Source: Puccinellia tenuiflora
Lineage: Eukaryota > Streptophyta > Magnoliopsida > Poales > Poaceae
Reading direction: 5' to 3'
DNA length: 64,000 bases
NCBI GenBank assembly: GCA_012064385.1
Contig: QRDG01000416.1
Span: 1,226,571 to 1,290,570, forward strand
Position numbers and translations under genes: made by a program. The notes under the pieces were generated by a model. It made no database searches, was not told the origin of the DNA, and worked only from the letters and a program-made list of their open reading frames with translations. Below, piece after piece: positions 11,278 through 22,788 of this stretch; position 1 is the first letter of the stretch; each line of letters opens with the position of its first letter.

Positions 11278-11719
11278 TGTCGTATGGTTGTCACGGTAAG
11301 TACTTCCTCCGGGAAGCTGATTTGTGGGGCCATTGTGAATTAGGAGCGTGGGAGTTGGTTAATCTCGATACGGGACACGGATTTACCCAGGTTCGGCCCC
11401 TCTCTTCGGAGGTAAAGACCTACTCCTGCTTTTCTCTTATTGATGATGATATCGATTACAAGGACTCGCCGATCTCGCTACTCGAGTCCCGGTGAATTGG
11501 GTGTTTCGGTGCTACTTTGGACTTGTGAGACCTGTCGATCTAAGGTCCAGGAACCCCCTTATAAAGGTGGCCGAGTCCCTGGACGTACAGACTATACCGA
11601 GTTACACATGAATACGAAGTCTTACTCTAAGACCTTTACCTCCAAGTTGGTACTCTGGGTTGTATTGGGACTCCGGTCTTGCCGCGTCCTTTGTATTCCT
11701 TCAACTTGTGGCGGGCCCA
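11278..11719 (-). repeat. 5' LTR of the second Gypsy element
   Basis: The inner edge is clear: plus-strand TGTCGTATGG starts at 11278, preceded on the minus strand by a GTTGGCGCC primer-binding-type motif. The minus strand has a TTTATAAGGGG TATA-like box near 11560. The outer edge is uncertain; I place it where TGGGCCCGCCAC begins on the minus strand at 11719. The CCCAGGTTCGGCCCC motif near 11387 is again typical of grass LTRs. Confidence 0.5.
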
Positions 11720-12240
11720 TGTTGCTTGAAGTGTTACCCATCCACCAATGCCGTCATCGCCCGATCAAAAGATCATAGATTTTCACCCTGAAGAAAGTCC
11801 GTACTCTCAAAACAATGTCTTCAACAAGGCCATTGCCAGGCACAACCAATTAAGGGCAGACCTTGGATTTTCACCCTGAAAGTCAAGACTCTGTACTCCT
11901 CCTGCGCTCCGCCCCCGCTTGCCGATGCCACTGCTACGAGTCATGAATCACCAAACAAATTCTTCATTGCCTTAAAAGACTCGATCCACAATTACAAGAC
12001 CTCAGACCTCGGCCGCCATGACATTCTCCGCCACTGTCTTCACCATAGGAATCGAAATACCGACATGCCACAATGTCAACCACAGAACAAAGCTTCGCAT
12101 CACACCTTTCTGAATTTTTAAACAGGTAGAAATAGGCGCACACGACCGAATCCCATCCGATCCAACAATCTCCAAGCGTCAACCGTCCAATGGATATCAC
12201 CAGCGGAGCCTTCCGGAACTCGTCAACGACCGTATTTTTT
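11720..12240. other. Unclassified repeat-like spacer
   Basis: No gene. The phrase GATTTTCACCCTGAA occurs twice, near 11779 and 11867, each followed by a related AAGT..ACTCT text. This looks like an internal duplication of an old element whose class I cannot name. Confidence 0.35.
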
Positions 12241-12535
12241 TCCAAAACTGGTCTTTGGGCCGAACTAAGCGCACATGTGGCCTCTTTGCAGAACTAATCT
12301 CCAAATCTGGCCTCTGGGCTCGGTGCCATATGGGTCGGTGTCGACGTTGTGCAGCTCGGCACCAAGTAAATATGCCAGCAGATGGGCCGAAGGGTTCGGC
12401 GCCGGCCCATCTTGGTGTCGAGCTGCACAATATCGACGCCGGCCCATTTGGCGCCGAGCCCAAGGGTCAAATTTGAAATTAGTTTCACAAACAGGCCACA
12501 TATGTTGTTAGTTCGGACCAAAGGCCATTTTTGGA
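12241..12535. mobile_element. Foldback (MITE-like) long inverted repeat
   Basis: The left arm, starting TCCAAAACTGGTCTTTGG, pairs imperfectly with the reverse complement of the right arm, TCCAAAAATGGCCTTTGG, ending 12535. The match continues for roughly 130 bases per arm (GGGCTCGGTGCCATATGGG against GGGCTCGGCGCCAAATGGG, and TTGTGCAGCTCGGCACCAAG against TTGTGCAGCTCGACACCAAG). Only a short loop is left between the arms. No target duplication was found. A transcript of it would form a long hairpin. Confidence 0.75.
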
Positions 12536-12612
12536 GGACTCCGCCCCAGCCTCCGCGCGTCACGGGAGGCACTCGCGCCGCCCCAGCCGTGCTTGAACAT
12601 CATCGCCGCGAT

Positions 12613-12616
<4 letters not shown>

Positions 12617-12653
<37 letters not shown>
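12617..12653. repeat. Poly-C homopolymer tract
   Basis: About 37-38 consecutive cytosines, length uncertain. It lies just upstream of the HSP90-derived pseudogene. Confidence 0.8.
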
Positions 12654-12654
<1 letters not shown>

Positions 12655-12878
12655 AGCTCTTTGGACGGTAGGGCCCATCGCCACAGCGGACGAGGCCGGT
12701 GGCAGCGGCGGCGAGGATCAACACCAAGGAGGAAGTTTTTTGTGGCGGCTAGGGTTAGCCCCGGTACTGCCCTGGGGAGCAGCACGGGAGCGTTTCGCTT
12801 TGTTATAGGACGAGAAGGGAGAAAGGGAAGAAAACTAGTACTCGGATTGGGAATTAGCGAATTATACAAAGCTTTGTG
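12654..12878. other. GC-rich stretch upstream of the HSP90 fragment
   Basis: It has a leader-like composition (CGGCGGCGAGG, TAGGGTTAGCCCC) but no frame I can assign. It may be residual gene DNA captured with the HSP90 fragment. Confidence 0.3.
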
Positions 12879-13752
12879 CAAGGTGTTGTTGACTCAAATG
12901 AGCTCAATGTTTCTCGTGAGATTCTCCAAGAAAGTCGTATTGTAAGTTACGTACTAGAAAAGCATTTGTGACTTCATATGCAGTGGTTTTCTTAATTATG
13001 TGGTTGTTGAAACTAATGACCATCATCATTATGTTTCATGTCAGGATCACGCATAAGATACTTATTAGGAAGACTTTCGATATGATTCAGGATATTGCTG
13101 ACAAAGAGGAAAGAGTCTTCCAACTTCCTTCTCTTCTGAATCTGTTGTTCCATAGACCCGATTGGATTCCCGGTATTCGGACCGGAAACGGCCGGTATAA
13201 TTTTACGGACCATCGAACCTCCGCAATTTTCTGAATGGTTCCGTCGTTTACCACCGGGGGAGAAAATAAACGGCGAACCAAGCGGGAGGTTAGACTTGTT
13301 TTCAATATTGGTGTCCTTCGCAGAACTGCAAGAAATTTTGGAAGAGCTTTAGCAAGTTTTTGGAACTTGGTTGCGTTGAGGACACGGGAAATCTGATTTG
13401 GTTCCACTCCTCCAAAAAACGAGACAGATTTGATAACTCTTCATCAGTATGTGGAGAATATGCCTGATAGCCAAAAGGCAATCTATTATACTGCCACAGA
13501 TAGTCTTCAGAGTTCAAAGACTGCTCCTTTCTTGGTAAAGCTGTTTCAGAAAGATATTGAAGTATGAGCTGATCTTATTGTTTCATCATAGAATTGATTT
13601 TCTGTAGTGTTACAGCTCTTGCAGAAACGGTTTGCTGTGCTCTTAACTGAGCACACCAATTGTTGGGACGGTAGCTGATTGTGTGGCACCGCACGGTAAG
13701 CAACAAAAAGAGAAACGGTTTGCTGATATCAGCAAAGAAGACCTAGAATTAG
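12879..13752 (+). pseudogene. Organellar-type HSP90 pseudogene with introns
   Basis: Four HSP90 blocks occur in order. GVVDSNELNVSREILQESRIV lies near 12880-12943. It joins through ..GTAAG at 12946 and a TCAG acceptor at 13044 to RITHKILIRKTFDMIQDIADKE (13045-13110). NCKKFWKSFSKFLELGCVED lies near 13325-13385. QYVENMPDSQKAIYYTATD plus FLVKLFQKDIEV lie at 13445-13565, after a frameshift and with a stop. KEKRFADISKEDLELG lies at 13705-13751, followed by GTAAGT. These match the middle/C-terminal region of plant HSP90 chaperones, closest in my reading to chloroplast/mitochondrial members. The first donor is TT instead of GT, two further breaks exist and no ATPase domain is present, so it is a dead, intron-containing fragment rather than a retrocopy. 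Confidence 0.7.
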
Positions 13753-14004
13753 GTAAGTACGCCTGAAAATTTCATGTGTCTGTTATAAATTTTTTGGCAG
13801 ATTTTGCAGGGGAATTCACATATCTTGGCAAGAGATGGGAAATATCGGGCACCCCATAAGTAATTTACACACAGTTAAGTACGTAATTCATAACTCAATT
13901 GCAGAACTCAAGTAATTCAGAACTCCAGGGCCGAGCTTAAGTAATTTACAGAGTTTTTGCGATAATAATAAGCGATGTTCACACATATCATAAACTCTAT
14001 ACTA
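13753..14004. other. Spacer, no gene seen
   Basis: AT-rich sequence between the HSP90 fragment and the RING-H2 gene; it probably includes the RING gene's 3' untranslated region. Confidence 0.4.
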
Positions 14005-14400
14005 CTAGACCTCAGCTCTGCACCTTGGGCAGCTGCTCTTCAGAAGCAAGGCCTTGCGGGTGCACTCGACGTGGAAGAAATGCTCACAGGGGAGCTGCTT
14101 CAGTGGCTCCCCTTCTGTGAACTCCTCTAGGCAGATGTCGCATTCAGCTGCCCCTTCCTCCTCCGCTGGCGCTGTGTATGTAATTGTCTTCAATGCAGCG
14201 ATCGTGGCTTCATCGGCGCCCGGCGGTGGTTTCTCCGCCTGTCTCCTCGCTAGCCCGATGCAGCGCAGAATAAAGAACAGTACTAGCGCGACAGTAATGG
14301 CTGTGACGAAACCTCCCCCGATGTACAACACATCGCTGTTCCACACCCCTCCACCTGTCGCCTGGGGCGAGGGCGCGTCGGCGAGAGCTGAATACCTCAT
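14005..14400 (-). CDS. Membrane RING-H2 finger protein, ATL-like
   Basis: 131 residues from an ATG at 14400. One hydrophobic helix (about residues 26-46, VLYIGGGFVTAITVALVLFF) precedes a basic stretch. The C-terminal RING-H2 reads CDIC, 13 residues, CEH, two residues, H, two residues, C, ten residues, CPRC, so all eight metal ligands are present (positions about 88-127). This TM plus RING-H2 plan is that of ATL-type E3 ubiquitin ligases, which pass ubiquitin from an E2 to substrates at membranes. The tryptophan usually found after the sixth ligand is absent (CTRKALLLKSSCPRC), and no GLD motif is clear, so ligase activity is uncertain. The bases just upstream of the ATG read ATTTTCAAG, a possible splice acceptor, so a 5' leader exon may lie in the adjoining satellite. 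Confidence 0.75.
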   Translation of the reverse strand: MRYSALADAPSPQATGGGVWNSDVLYIGGGFVTAITVALVLFFILRCIGLARRQAEKPPPGADEATIAALKTITYTAPAEEEGAAECDICLEEFTEGEPLKQLPCEHFFHVECTRKALLLKSSCPRCRAEV

Positions 14401-14420
14401 GGCTTGAAAATTAAATCAAA

Positions 14421-17210
14421 AATATTAAATGGCAACACAATTTTTGCATATCACAAGATTTTCAAATAAATGAATTGGAGTACTCACCTTAAAGGCTTAA
14501 ACAATAATCTTTCAACAGTCTGCCCGGTGATCTACAAACAATTGAGCTCGTGATAGAATCGTTCTTCCTACCTATTAAATTGAGAGAAGCTTTGCATCAA
14601 AAGACAATCGAAACCAAGATAATATGTTTGAAAAACTACCCAACTTCAAAATAAATTTGTGCTAAAAAAGTAAATAGATCCTCATGCTTCTTAAAAAAAA
14701 TGACCTGAACTAGTTCTTCAGATTCGAGCATTTAACCCCCCCACACGTAACTTATGAACACATCCATATTAGGTTTCTTCAAAACGAAAGGAAATGCAAG
14801 AGTCTAATCACAAGATTTTCAAATAAATGAATTGGAGTACTCACCTTAAAGGCTTAAACAATAACCTTTCAACAGTCTGCCTGGTGATATACAAATGATT
14901 GAGCTCGTGATAGAATCGTTCTTCCAACCTATAAAATTGAGAAAAACTTTGCATCAAAAGACAATCGAAACCAAAATAATATGTTTGAACAACTACCGAA
15001 CTTCAAAATAAATTTGTGCTAAAACAGTAAACAGATGCTCATGCTTCTTGAAAAAAAAAATTGACCTCAACTAGTGCTACAGATTCGAGCATTTAACCCC
15101 CACACACGTAATTTATGAACACATCCATATTAGGTTTCTCCAAAACAAAAGGAAATGTGAGAGTCTAATCAACAGATTTTTAAATAAATTAATTGGAATA
15201 CCCACCTTAAAAGCTTAAACAATAATCTTTCAACAGTCTGCCTGGTGATCTACAAACGATTGTGCTTGTGATAGAATCGTTCTTCCAACCTATGAAATTG
15301 AGAAAAACTTTAAATCAAAAGACAATCGAAACCAATATAATATGTTTGAACAACTACCGAACTTCAAAATAAATTTGAGCTAAAACAGTAAACAGATCCT
15401 CATGCTTCTTGAAAAAAAATTTACCTCTACTAGTGCTACAGATTCGAGCATTTAACCCCCACACACGTAACTTATGAACACATCCATATTAGGTTTCTCC
15501 AAAACGAAAGGAAATGCGAGAGTCTAATCACAAGATTTTTAAATAAATGAATTGGAATACCCACCTTAAAGGCTTAAATAATAATCTTTCAACAGTCTGC
15601 CTGGTGAGCTACAAACGATTGAGCTCATGATAGAATCGTTCTTCCAACCTATGAAATTGAGAAAAGCTTTGCATCAAAAGACAATCGAAACCAATATAAT
15701 ATGTTTGAACAACTACCGAACTTCAAAATAAATTTGTGCTAAAAAGTAAACAGATCCTCATACTTCTTGAAAAAAAATTGACCTGAACTAGTGCTTCAGA
15801 TTCGAGCATTTAACCCCCACTCACGTAACTTATGAACACATCCATATTAGGTTTTCTCCAAAATGTAAGGAAATGCGAGAGTCTAATCACAAGATTTTTA
15901 AATAAATGAATTGGAGTACACACCTTAAAGGCTTAAACAATAATCGTCAACAGTCTGCCTGGTGATCTACAAACGATTGAGTTTGTGATAGAATCGTTCT
16001 TCCAACCTATGAAATTGAGAAAAGCTTTGCATCACAAGAAAATCGAAACCAATATGATATGTTTGAACAACTACCGAAATTTAAAACAAATTTGTGCTAA
16101 AAAAAGTAAACAGATCCTCATGCTTCTTGAAAAAAATATGACCTGAACTAGTGCTTCAGATTCGAGCATTTAACCCCCACACACGTAACTTATGAACACA
16201 TCCATATTAGGTTTCTCCAAAACGAAAGGAAATGCGAGAGTCTAACCCCAAGATTTTCAAATAAATGAATTGGAGTACTCACCTTAAAGGCTTAAACAAT
16301 AACCTTTCAACAGTCTGCCTGGTGATCTACAAATGATTGAGCTCGTGATAGAATCGTTCTTCCAACCTATGAAATTGAGAAAAACTTTGCATCAAAAGAC
16401 AATCGAAATCAAAATAATATGTTTGAACAACTACCGAACTTCAAAATAAATTTGTGCTAAAAAAGTAAATAGATCCTTATGCTTCTTGAAAAAAAAAAAT
16501 GACCTCAACTAGTGCTTCAGATTCGAGCATTTAACCTCCACACACGTAACTTATGAACACATAAATAACAGGTTTATCCAAAAAGAAAGGAAGTGCGAGA
16601 GTCTAATTACAAGATTTTCAAATAAATGAATTGGAGTACTCACCTTAAAGGCTTAAACAATAATCTTTCAACAGTCTGCTTGGCGATCAAAAAATGATTG
16701 AGCTCCTAGAATCGTTCTTCCAACTTATGAAATTGAGAGAAACTTTGCATCAAAAGACAATCGAAACCAAGATAATATGTTTGAAAAACTACCCAACTTC
16801 AAAATAAATTTGTGCTAAGAAAGTAAATAGATCCTCATGCTTCTTGAAAAAAAAAATTGACCTCAACAAGTGCTTCAGATTTGAGCATTTAACCCCCACA
16901 CACGTAACTTATGAACACATCCATATTAGGTTTCTCCAAAACGAAAGGAAGTGCGAGAGTCTAATCACAAGATTTTCAAATAAATGAATTGGAGTACTCA
17001 CCTTAAAGGCTTAAACATAATTTTTCAAGAGTCTGCCTGGTGATCTACAAATGATTGAGCTCGTGATAGAATCGTTCTTCCAACCTATGAATCTAAGAGA
17101 AGCTTTGCATCAAAAAACAATCGAAACCAATATAATATGTTTGAACAACTACCGAACTTCAAAATAAATTTGTGCTAAAAAAGCAAATAGATCCTCCCGC
17201 TTCTTGAAAA
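14421..17210. repeat. Higher-order unit 1
   Basis: Eight monomers, beginning about 20 bases upstream of the RING-H2 start codon. Monomer starts (the CAAGATTTT landmark) lie near 14452, 14812, 15172, 15531, 15891, 16249, 16613 and 16967. A private base (GCCCGGTGATC near 14521) distinguishes it from the other units, which read GCCTGGTGATC. Confidence 0.9.
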
Positions 17211-19999
17211 AATATTAAATGGCAACACAATTTTTGCATATCACAAGATTTTCAAATAAATGAATTGGAGTACTCACCTTAAAGGCTTAAACAATAATCT
17301 TTCAACAGTCTGCCTGGTGATCTACAAACAATTGAGCTCGTGATAGAATCGTTCTTCCTACCTATTAAATTGAGAGAAGCTTTGCATCAAAAGACAATCG
17401 AAACCAAGATAATATGTTTGAAAACTACCCAACTTCAAAATAAATTTGTGCTAAAAAAGTAAATAGATCCTCATGCTTCTTAAAAAAAATGACCTGAACT
17501 AGTGCTTCAGATTCGAGCATTTAACCCCCCCACACGTAACTTATGAACACATCCATATTAGGTTTCTTCAAAACGAAAGGAAATGCAAGAGTCTAATCAC
17601 AAGATTTTCAAATAAATGAATTGGAGTACTCACCTTAAAGGCTTAAACAATAACCTTTCAACAGTCTGCCTGGTGATATACAAATGATTGAGCTCGTGAT
17701 AGAATCGTTCTTCCAACCTATAAAATTGAGAAAAACTTTGCATCAAAAGACAATCGAAACCAAAATAATATGTTTGAACAACTACCGAACTTCAAAATAA
17801 ATTTGTGCTAAAACAGTAAACAGATGCTCATGCTTCTTGAAAAAAAAAATTGACCTCAACTAGTGCTACAGATTCGAGCATTTAACCCCCACACACGTAA
17901 TTTATGAACACATCCATATTAGGTTTCTCCAAAACAAAAGGAAATGTGAGAGTCTAATCAACAGATTTTTAAATAAATTAATTGGAATACCCACCTTAAA
18001 AGCTTAAACAATAATCTTTCAACAGTCTGCCTGGTGATCTACAAACGATTGTGCTTGTGATAGAATCGTTCTTCCAACCTATGAAATTGAGAAAAACTTT
18101 AAATCAAAAGACAATCGAAACCAATATAATATGTTTGAACAACTACCGAACTTCAAAATAAATTTGAGCTAAAACAGTAAACAGATCCTCATGCTTCTTG
18201 AAAAAAAATTTACCTCTACTAGTGCTACAGATTCGAGCATTTAACCCCCACACACGTAACTTATGAACACATCCATATTAGGTTTCTCCAAAACGAAAGG
18301 AAATGCGAGAGTCTAATCACAAGATTTTTAAATAAATGAATTGGAATACCCACCTTAAAGGCTTAAATAATAATCTTTCAACAGTCTGCCTGGTGAGCTA
18401 CAAACGATTGAGCTCGTGATAGAATCGTTCTTCCAACCTATGAAATTGAGAAAAGCTTTGCATCAAAAGACAATCGAAACCAATATAATATGTTTGAACA
18501 ACTACCGAACTTCAAAATAAATTTGTGCTAAAAAAGTAAACAGATCCTCATACTTCTTGAAAAAAAAATTGACCTGAACTAGTGCTTCAGATTCGAGCAT
18601 TTAACCCCCACTCACGTAACTTATGAACACATCCATATTAGGTTTTCTCCAAAATGTAAGGAAATGCGAGAGTCTAATCACAAGATTTTTAAATAAATGA
18701 ATTGGAGTACACACCTTAAAGGCTTAAACAATAATCGTCAACAGTCTGCCTGGTGATCTACAAACGATTGAGTTTGTGATAGAATCGTTCTTCCAACCTA
18801 TGAAATTGAGAAAAGCTTTGCATCACAAGAAAATCGAAACCAATATGATATGTTTGAACAACTACCGAAATTTAAAACAAATTTGTGCTAAAAAAAGTAA
18901 ACAGATCCTCATGCTTCTTGAAAAAATATGACTTGAACTAGTGCTTCAGATTCGAGCATTTAACCCCCACACACGTAACTTATGAACACATCCATATTAG
19001 GTTTCTCCAAGACGAAAGGAAATGCGAGAGTCTAACCCCAAGATTTTCAAATAAATGAATTGGAGTACTCACCTTAAAGGCTTAAACAATAACCTTTCAA
19101 CAGTCTGCCTGGTGATCTACAAATGATTGAGCTCGTGATAGAATCGTTCTTCCAACCTATGAAATTGAGAAAAACTTTGCATCAAAAGACAATCGAAATC
19201 AAAATAATATGTTTGAACAACTACCGAACTTCAAAATAAATTTGTGCTAAAAAAGTAAATAGATCCTTATGCTTCTTGAAAAAAAAAAATGACCTCAACT
19301 AGTGCTTCAGATTCGAGCATTTAACCTCCACACACGTAACTTATGAACACATAAATAACAGGTTTATCCAAAAAGAAAGGAAGTGCGAGAGTCTAATTAC
19401 AAGATTTTCAAATAAATGAATTGGAGTACTCACCTTAAAGGCTTAAACAATAATCTTTCAACAGTCTGCTTGGCGATCAAAAAATGATTGAGCTCCTAGA
19501 ATCGTTCTTCCAACTTATGAAATTGAGAGAAACTTTGCATCAAAAGACAATCGAAACCAAGATAATATGTTTGAAAAACTACCCAACTTCAAAATAAATT
19601 TGTGCTAAGAAAGTAAATAGATCCTCATGCTTCTTGAAAAAAAAATTGACCTCAACTAGTGCTTCAGATTTGAGCATTTAACCCCCACACACGTAACTTA
19701 TGAACACATCCATATTAGGTTTCTCCAAAACGAAAGGAAGTGCGAGAGTCTAATCACAAGATTTTCAAATAAATGAATTGGAGTACTCACCTTAAAGGCT
19801 TAAACATAATTTTTCAAGAGTCTGCCTGGTGATCTACAAATGATTGAGCTCGTGATAGAATCGTTCTTCCAACCTATGAATCAAAGAGAAGCTTTGCATC
19901 AAAAAACAATCGAAACCAATATAATATGTTTGAACAACTACCGAACTTCAAAATAAATTTGTGCTAAAAAAGCAAATAGATCCTCCCGCTTCTTGAAAA
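17211..19999. repeat. Higher-order unit 2
   Basis: Same eight-monomer order as unit 1, with only scattered single-base and homopolymer differences. It shares the TTCTCCAAGACGAAAGG variant in monomer 6 with units 3-5, whereas unit 1 reads AAAACGAAAGG there. Confidence 0.9.
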
Positions 20000-22788
20000 A
20001 ATATTAAATGGCAACACAATTTTTGCATATCACAAGATTTTCAAATAAATGAATTGGAGTACTCACCTTAAAGGCTTAAACAATAATCTTTCAACAGTCT
20101 GCCTGGTGATCTACAAACAATTGAGCTCGTGATAGAATCGTTCTTCCTACCTATTAAATTGAGAGAAGCTTTGCATCAAAAGACAATCGAAACCAAGATA
20201 ATATGTTTGAAAAACTACCCAACTTCAAAATAAATTTGTGCTAAAAAAGTAAATAGATCCTCATGCTTCTTAAAAAAAATGACCTGAACTAGTGCTTCAG
20301 ATTCGAGCATTTAACCCCCCCACACGTAACTTATGAACACATCCATATTAGGTTTCTTCAAAACGAAAGGAAATGCAAGAGTCTAATCACAAGATTTTCA
20401 AATAAATGAATTGGAGTACTCACCTTAAAGGCTTAAACAATAACCTTTCAATAGTCTGCCTGGTGATCTACAAATGATTGAGCTCGTGATAGAATCGTTC
20501 TTCCAACCTATAAAATTGAGAAAAACTTTGCATCAAAAGACAATCGAAACCAAAATAATATGTTTGAACAACTACCGAACTTCAAAATAAATTTGTGCTA
20601 AAACAGTAAACAGATGCTCATGCTTCTTGAAAAAAAAATTGACCTCAACTAGTGCTACAGATTCGAGCATTTAACCCCCACACACGTAATTATGAACACA
20701 TCCATATTAGGTTTCTCCAAAACAAAAGGAAATGTGAGAGTCTAATCAACAGATTTTTAAATAAATTAATTGGAATACCCACCTTAAAAGCTTAAACAAT
20801 AATCTTTCAACAGTCTGCCTGGTGATCTACAAACGATTGTGCTTGTGATAGAATCGTTCTTCCAACCTATGAAATTGAGAAAAACTTTAAATCAAAAGAC
20901 AATCGAAACCAATATAATATGTTTGAACAACTACCGAACTTCAAAATAAATTTGAGCTAAAACAGTAAACAGATCCTCATGCTTCTTGAAAAAAAATTTA
21001 CCTCTACTAGTGCTACAGATTCGAGCATTTAACCCCCACACACGTAACTTATGAACACATCCATATTAGGTTTCTCCAAAACGAAAGGAAATGCGAGAGT
21101 CTAATCACAAGATTTTTAAATAAATGAATTGGAATACCCACCTTAAAGGCTTAAATAATAATCTTTCAACAGTCTGCCTGGTGAGCTACAAACGATTGAG
21201 CTCATGATAGAATCGTTCTTCCAACCTATGAAATTGAGAAAAGCTTTGCATCAAAAGACAATCGAAACCAATATAATATGTTTGAACAACTACCGAACTT
21301 CAAAATAAATTTGTGCTAAAAAAGTAAACAGATCCTCATACTTCTTGAAAAAAAAATTGACCTGAACTAGTGCTTCAGATTCGAGCATTTAACCCCCACT
21401 CACGTAACTTATGAACACATCCATATTAGGTTTTCTCCAAAATGTAAGGAAATGCGAGAGTCTAATCACAAGATTTTTAAATAAATGAATTGGAGTACAC
21501 ACCTTAAAGGCTTAAACAATAATCGTCAACAGTCTGCCTGGTGATCTACAAACGATTGAGTTTGTGATAGAATCGTTCTTCCAACCTATGAAATTGAGAA
21601 AAGCTTTGCATCACAAGAAAATCGAAACCAATATGATATGTTTGAACAACTACCGAAATTTAAAACAAATTTGTGCTAAAAAAAGTAAACAGATCCTCAT
21701 GCTTCTTGAAAAAAATATGACTTGAACTAGTGCTTCAGATTCGAGCATTTAACCCCCACACACGTAACTTATGAACACATCCATATTAGGTTTCTCCAAG
21801 ACGAAAGGAAATGCGAGAGTCTAACCCCAAGATTTTCAAATAAATGAATTGGAGTACTCACCTTAAAGGCTTAAACAATAACCTTTCAACAGTCTGCCTG
21901 GTGATCTACAAATGATTGAGCTCGTGATAGAATCGTTCTTCCAACCTATGAAATTGAGAAAAACTTTGCATCAAAAGACAATCGAAATCAAAATAATATG
22001 TTTGAACAACTACCGAACTTCAAAATAAATTTGTGCTAAAAAAGTAAATAGATCCTTATGCTTCTTGAAAAAAAAAAATGACCTCAACTAGTGCTTCAGA
22101 TTCGAGCATTTAACCTCCACACACGTAACTTATGAACACATAAATAACAGGTTTCTCCAAAAAGAAAGGAAGTGCGAGAGTCTAATTACAAGATTTTCAA
22201 ATAAATGAATTGGAGTACTCACCTTAAAGGCTTAAACAATAATCTTTCAACAGTCTGCTTGGCGATCAAAAAATGATTGAGCTCCTAGAATCGTTCTTCC
22301 AACTTATGAAATTGAGAGAAACTTTGCATCAAAAGACAATCGAAACCAAGATAATATGTTTGAAAAACTACCCAACTTCAAAATAAATTTGTGCTAAGAA
22401 AGTAAATAGATCCTCATGCTTCTTGAAAAAAAAATTGACCTCAACTAGTGCTTCAGATTTGAGCATTTAACCCCCACACACGTAACTTATGAACACATCC
22501 ATATTAGGTTTCTCCAAAACGAAAGGAAGTGCGAGAGTCTAATCACAAGATTTTCAAATAAATGAATTGGAGTACTCACCTTAAAGGCTTAAACATAATT
22601 TTTCAAGAGTCTGCCTGGTGATCTACAAATGATTGAGCTCGTGATAGAATCGTTCTTCCAACCTATGAATCTAAGAGAAGCTTTGCATCAAAAAACAATC
22701 AAAACCAATATAATATGTTTGAACAACTACCGAACTTCAAAATAAATTTGTGCTAAAAAAGCAAATAGATCCTCCCGCTTCTTGAAAA
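20000..22788. repeat. Higher-order unit 3
   Basis: Same order again. A private variant is CAATAGTCTGCCTGG in monomer 2, and one base is lost in an ACACGTAATTATGAAC context near 20685. Confidence 0.9.

Noticed and set aside
13087..13517. Minus-strand frames near 13.1-13.5 kb
   Set aside because: The plus strand carries recognisable HSP90 blocks, so these are shadows.
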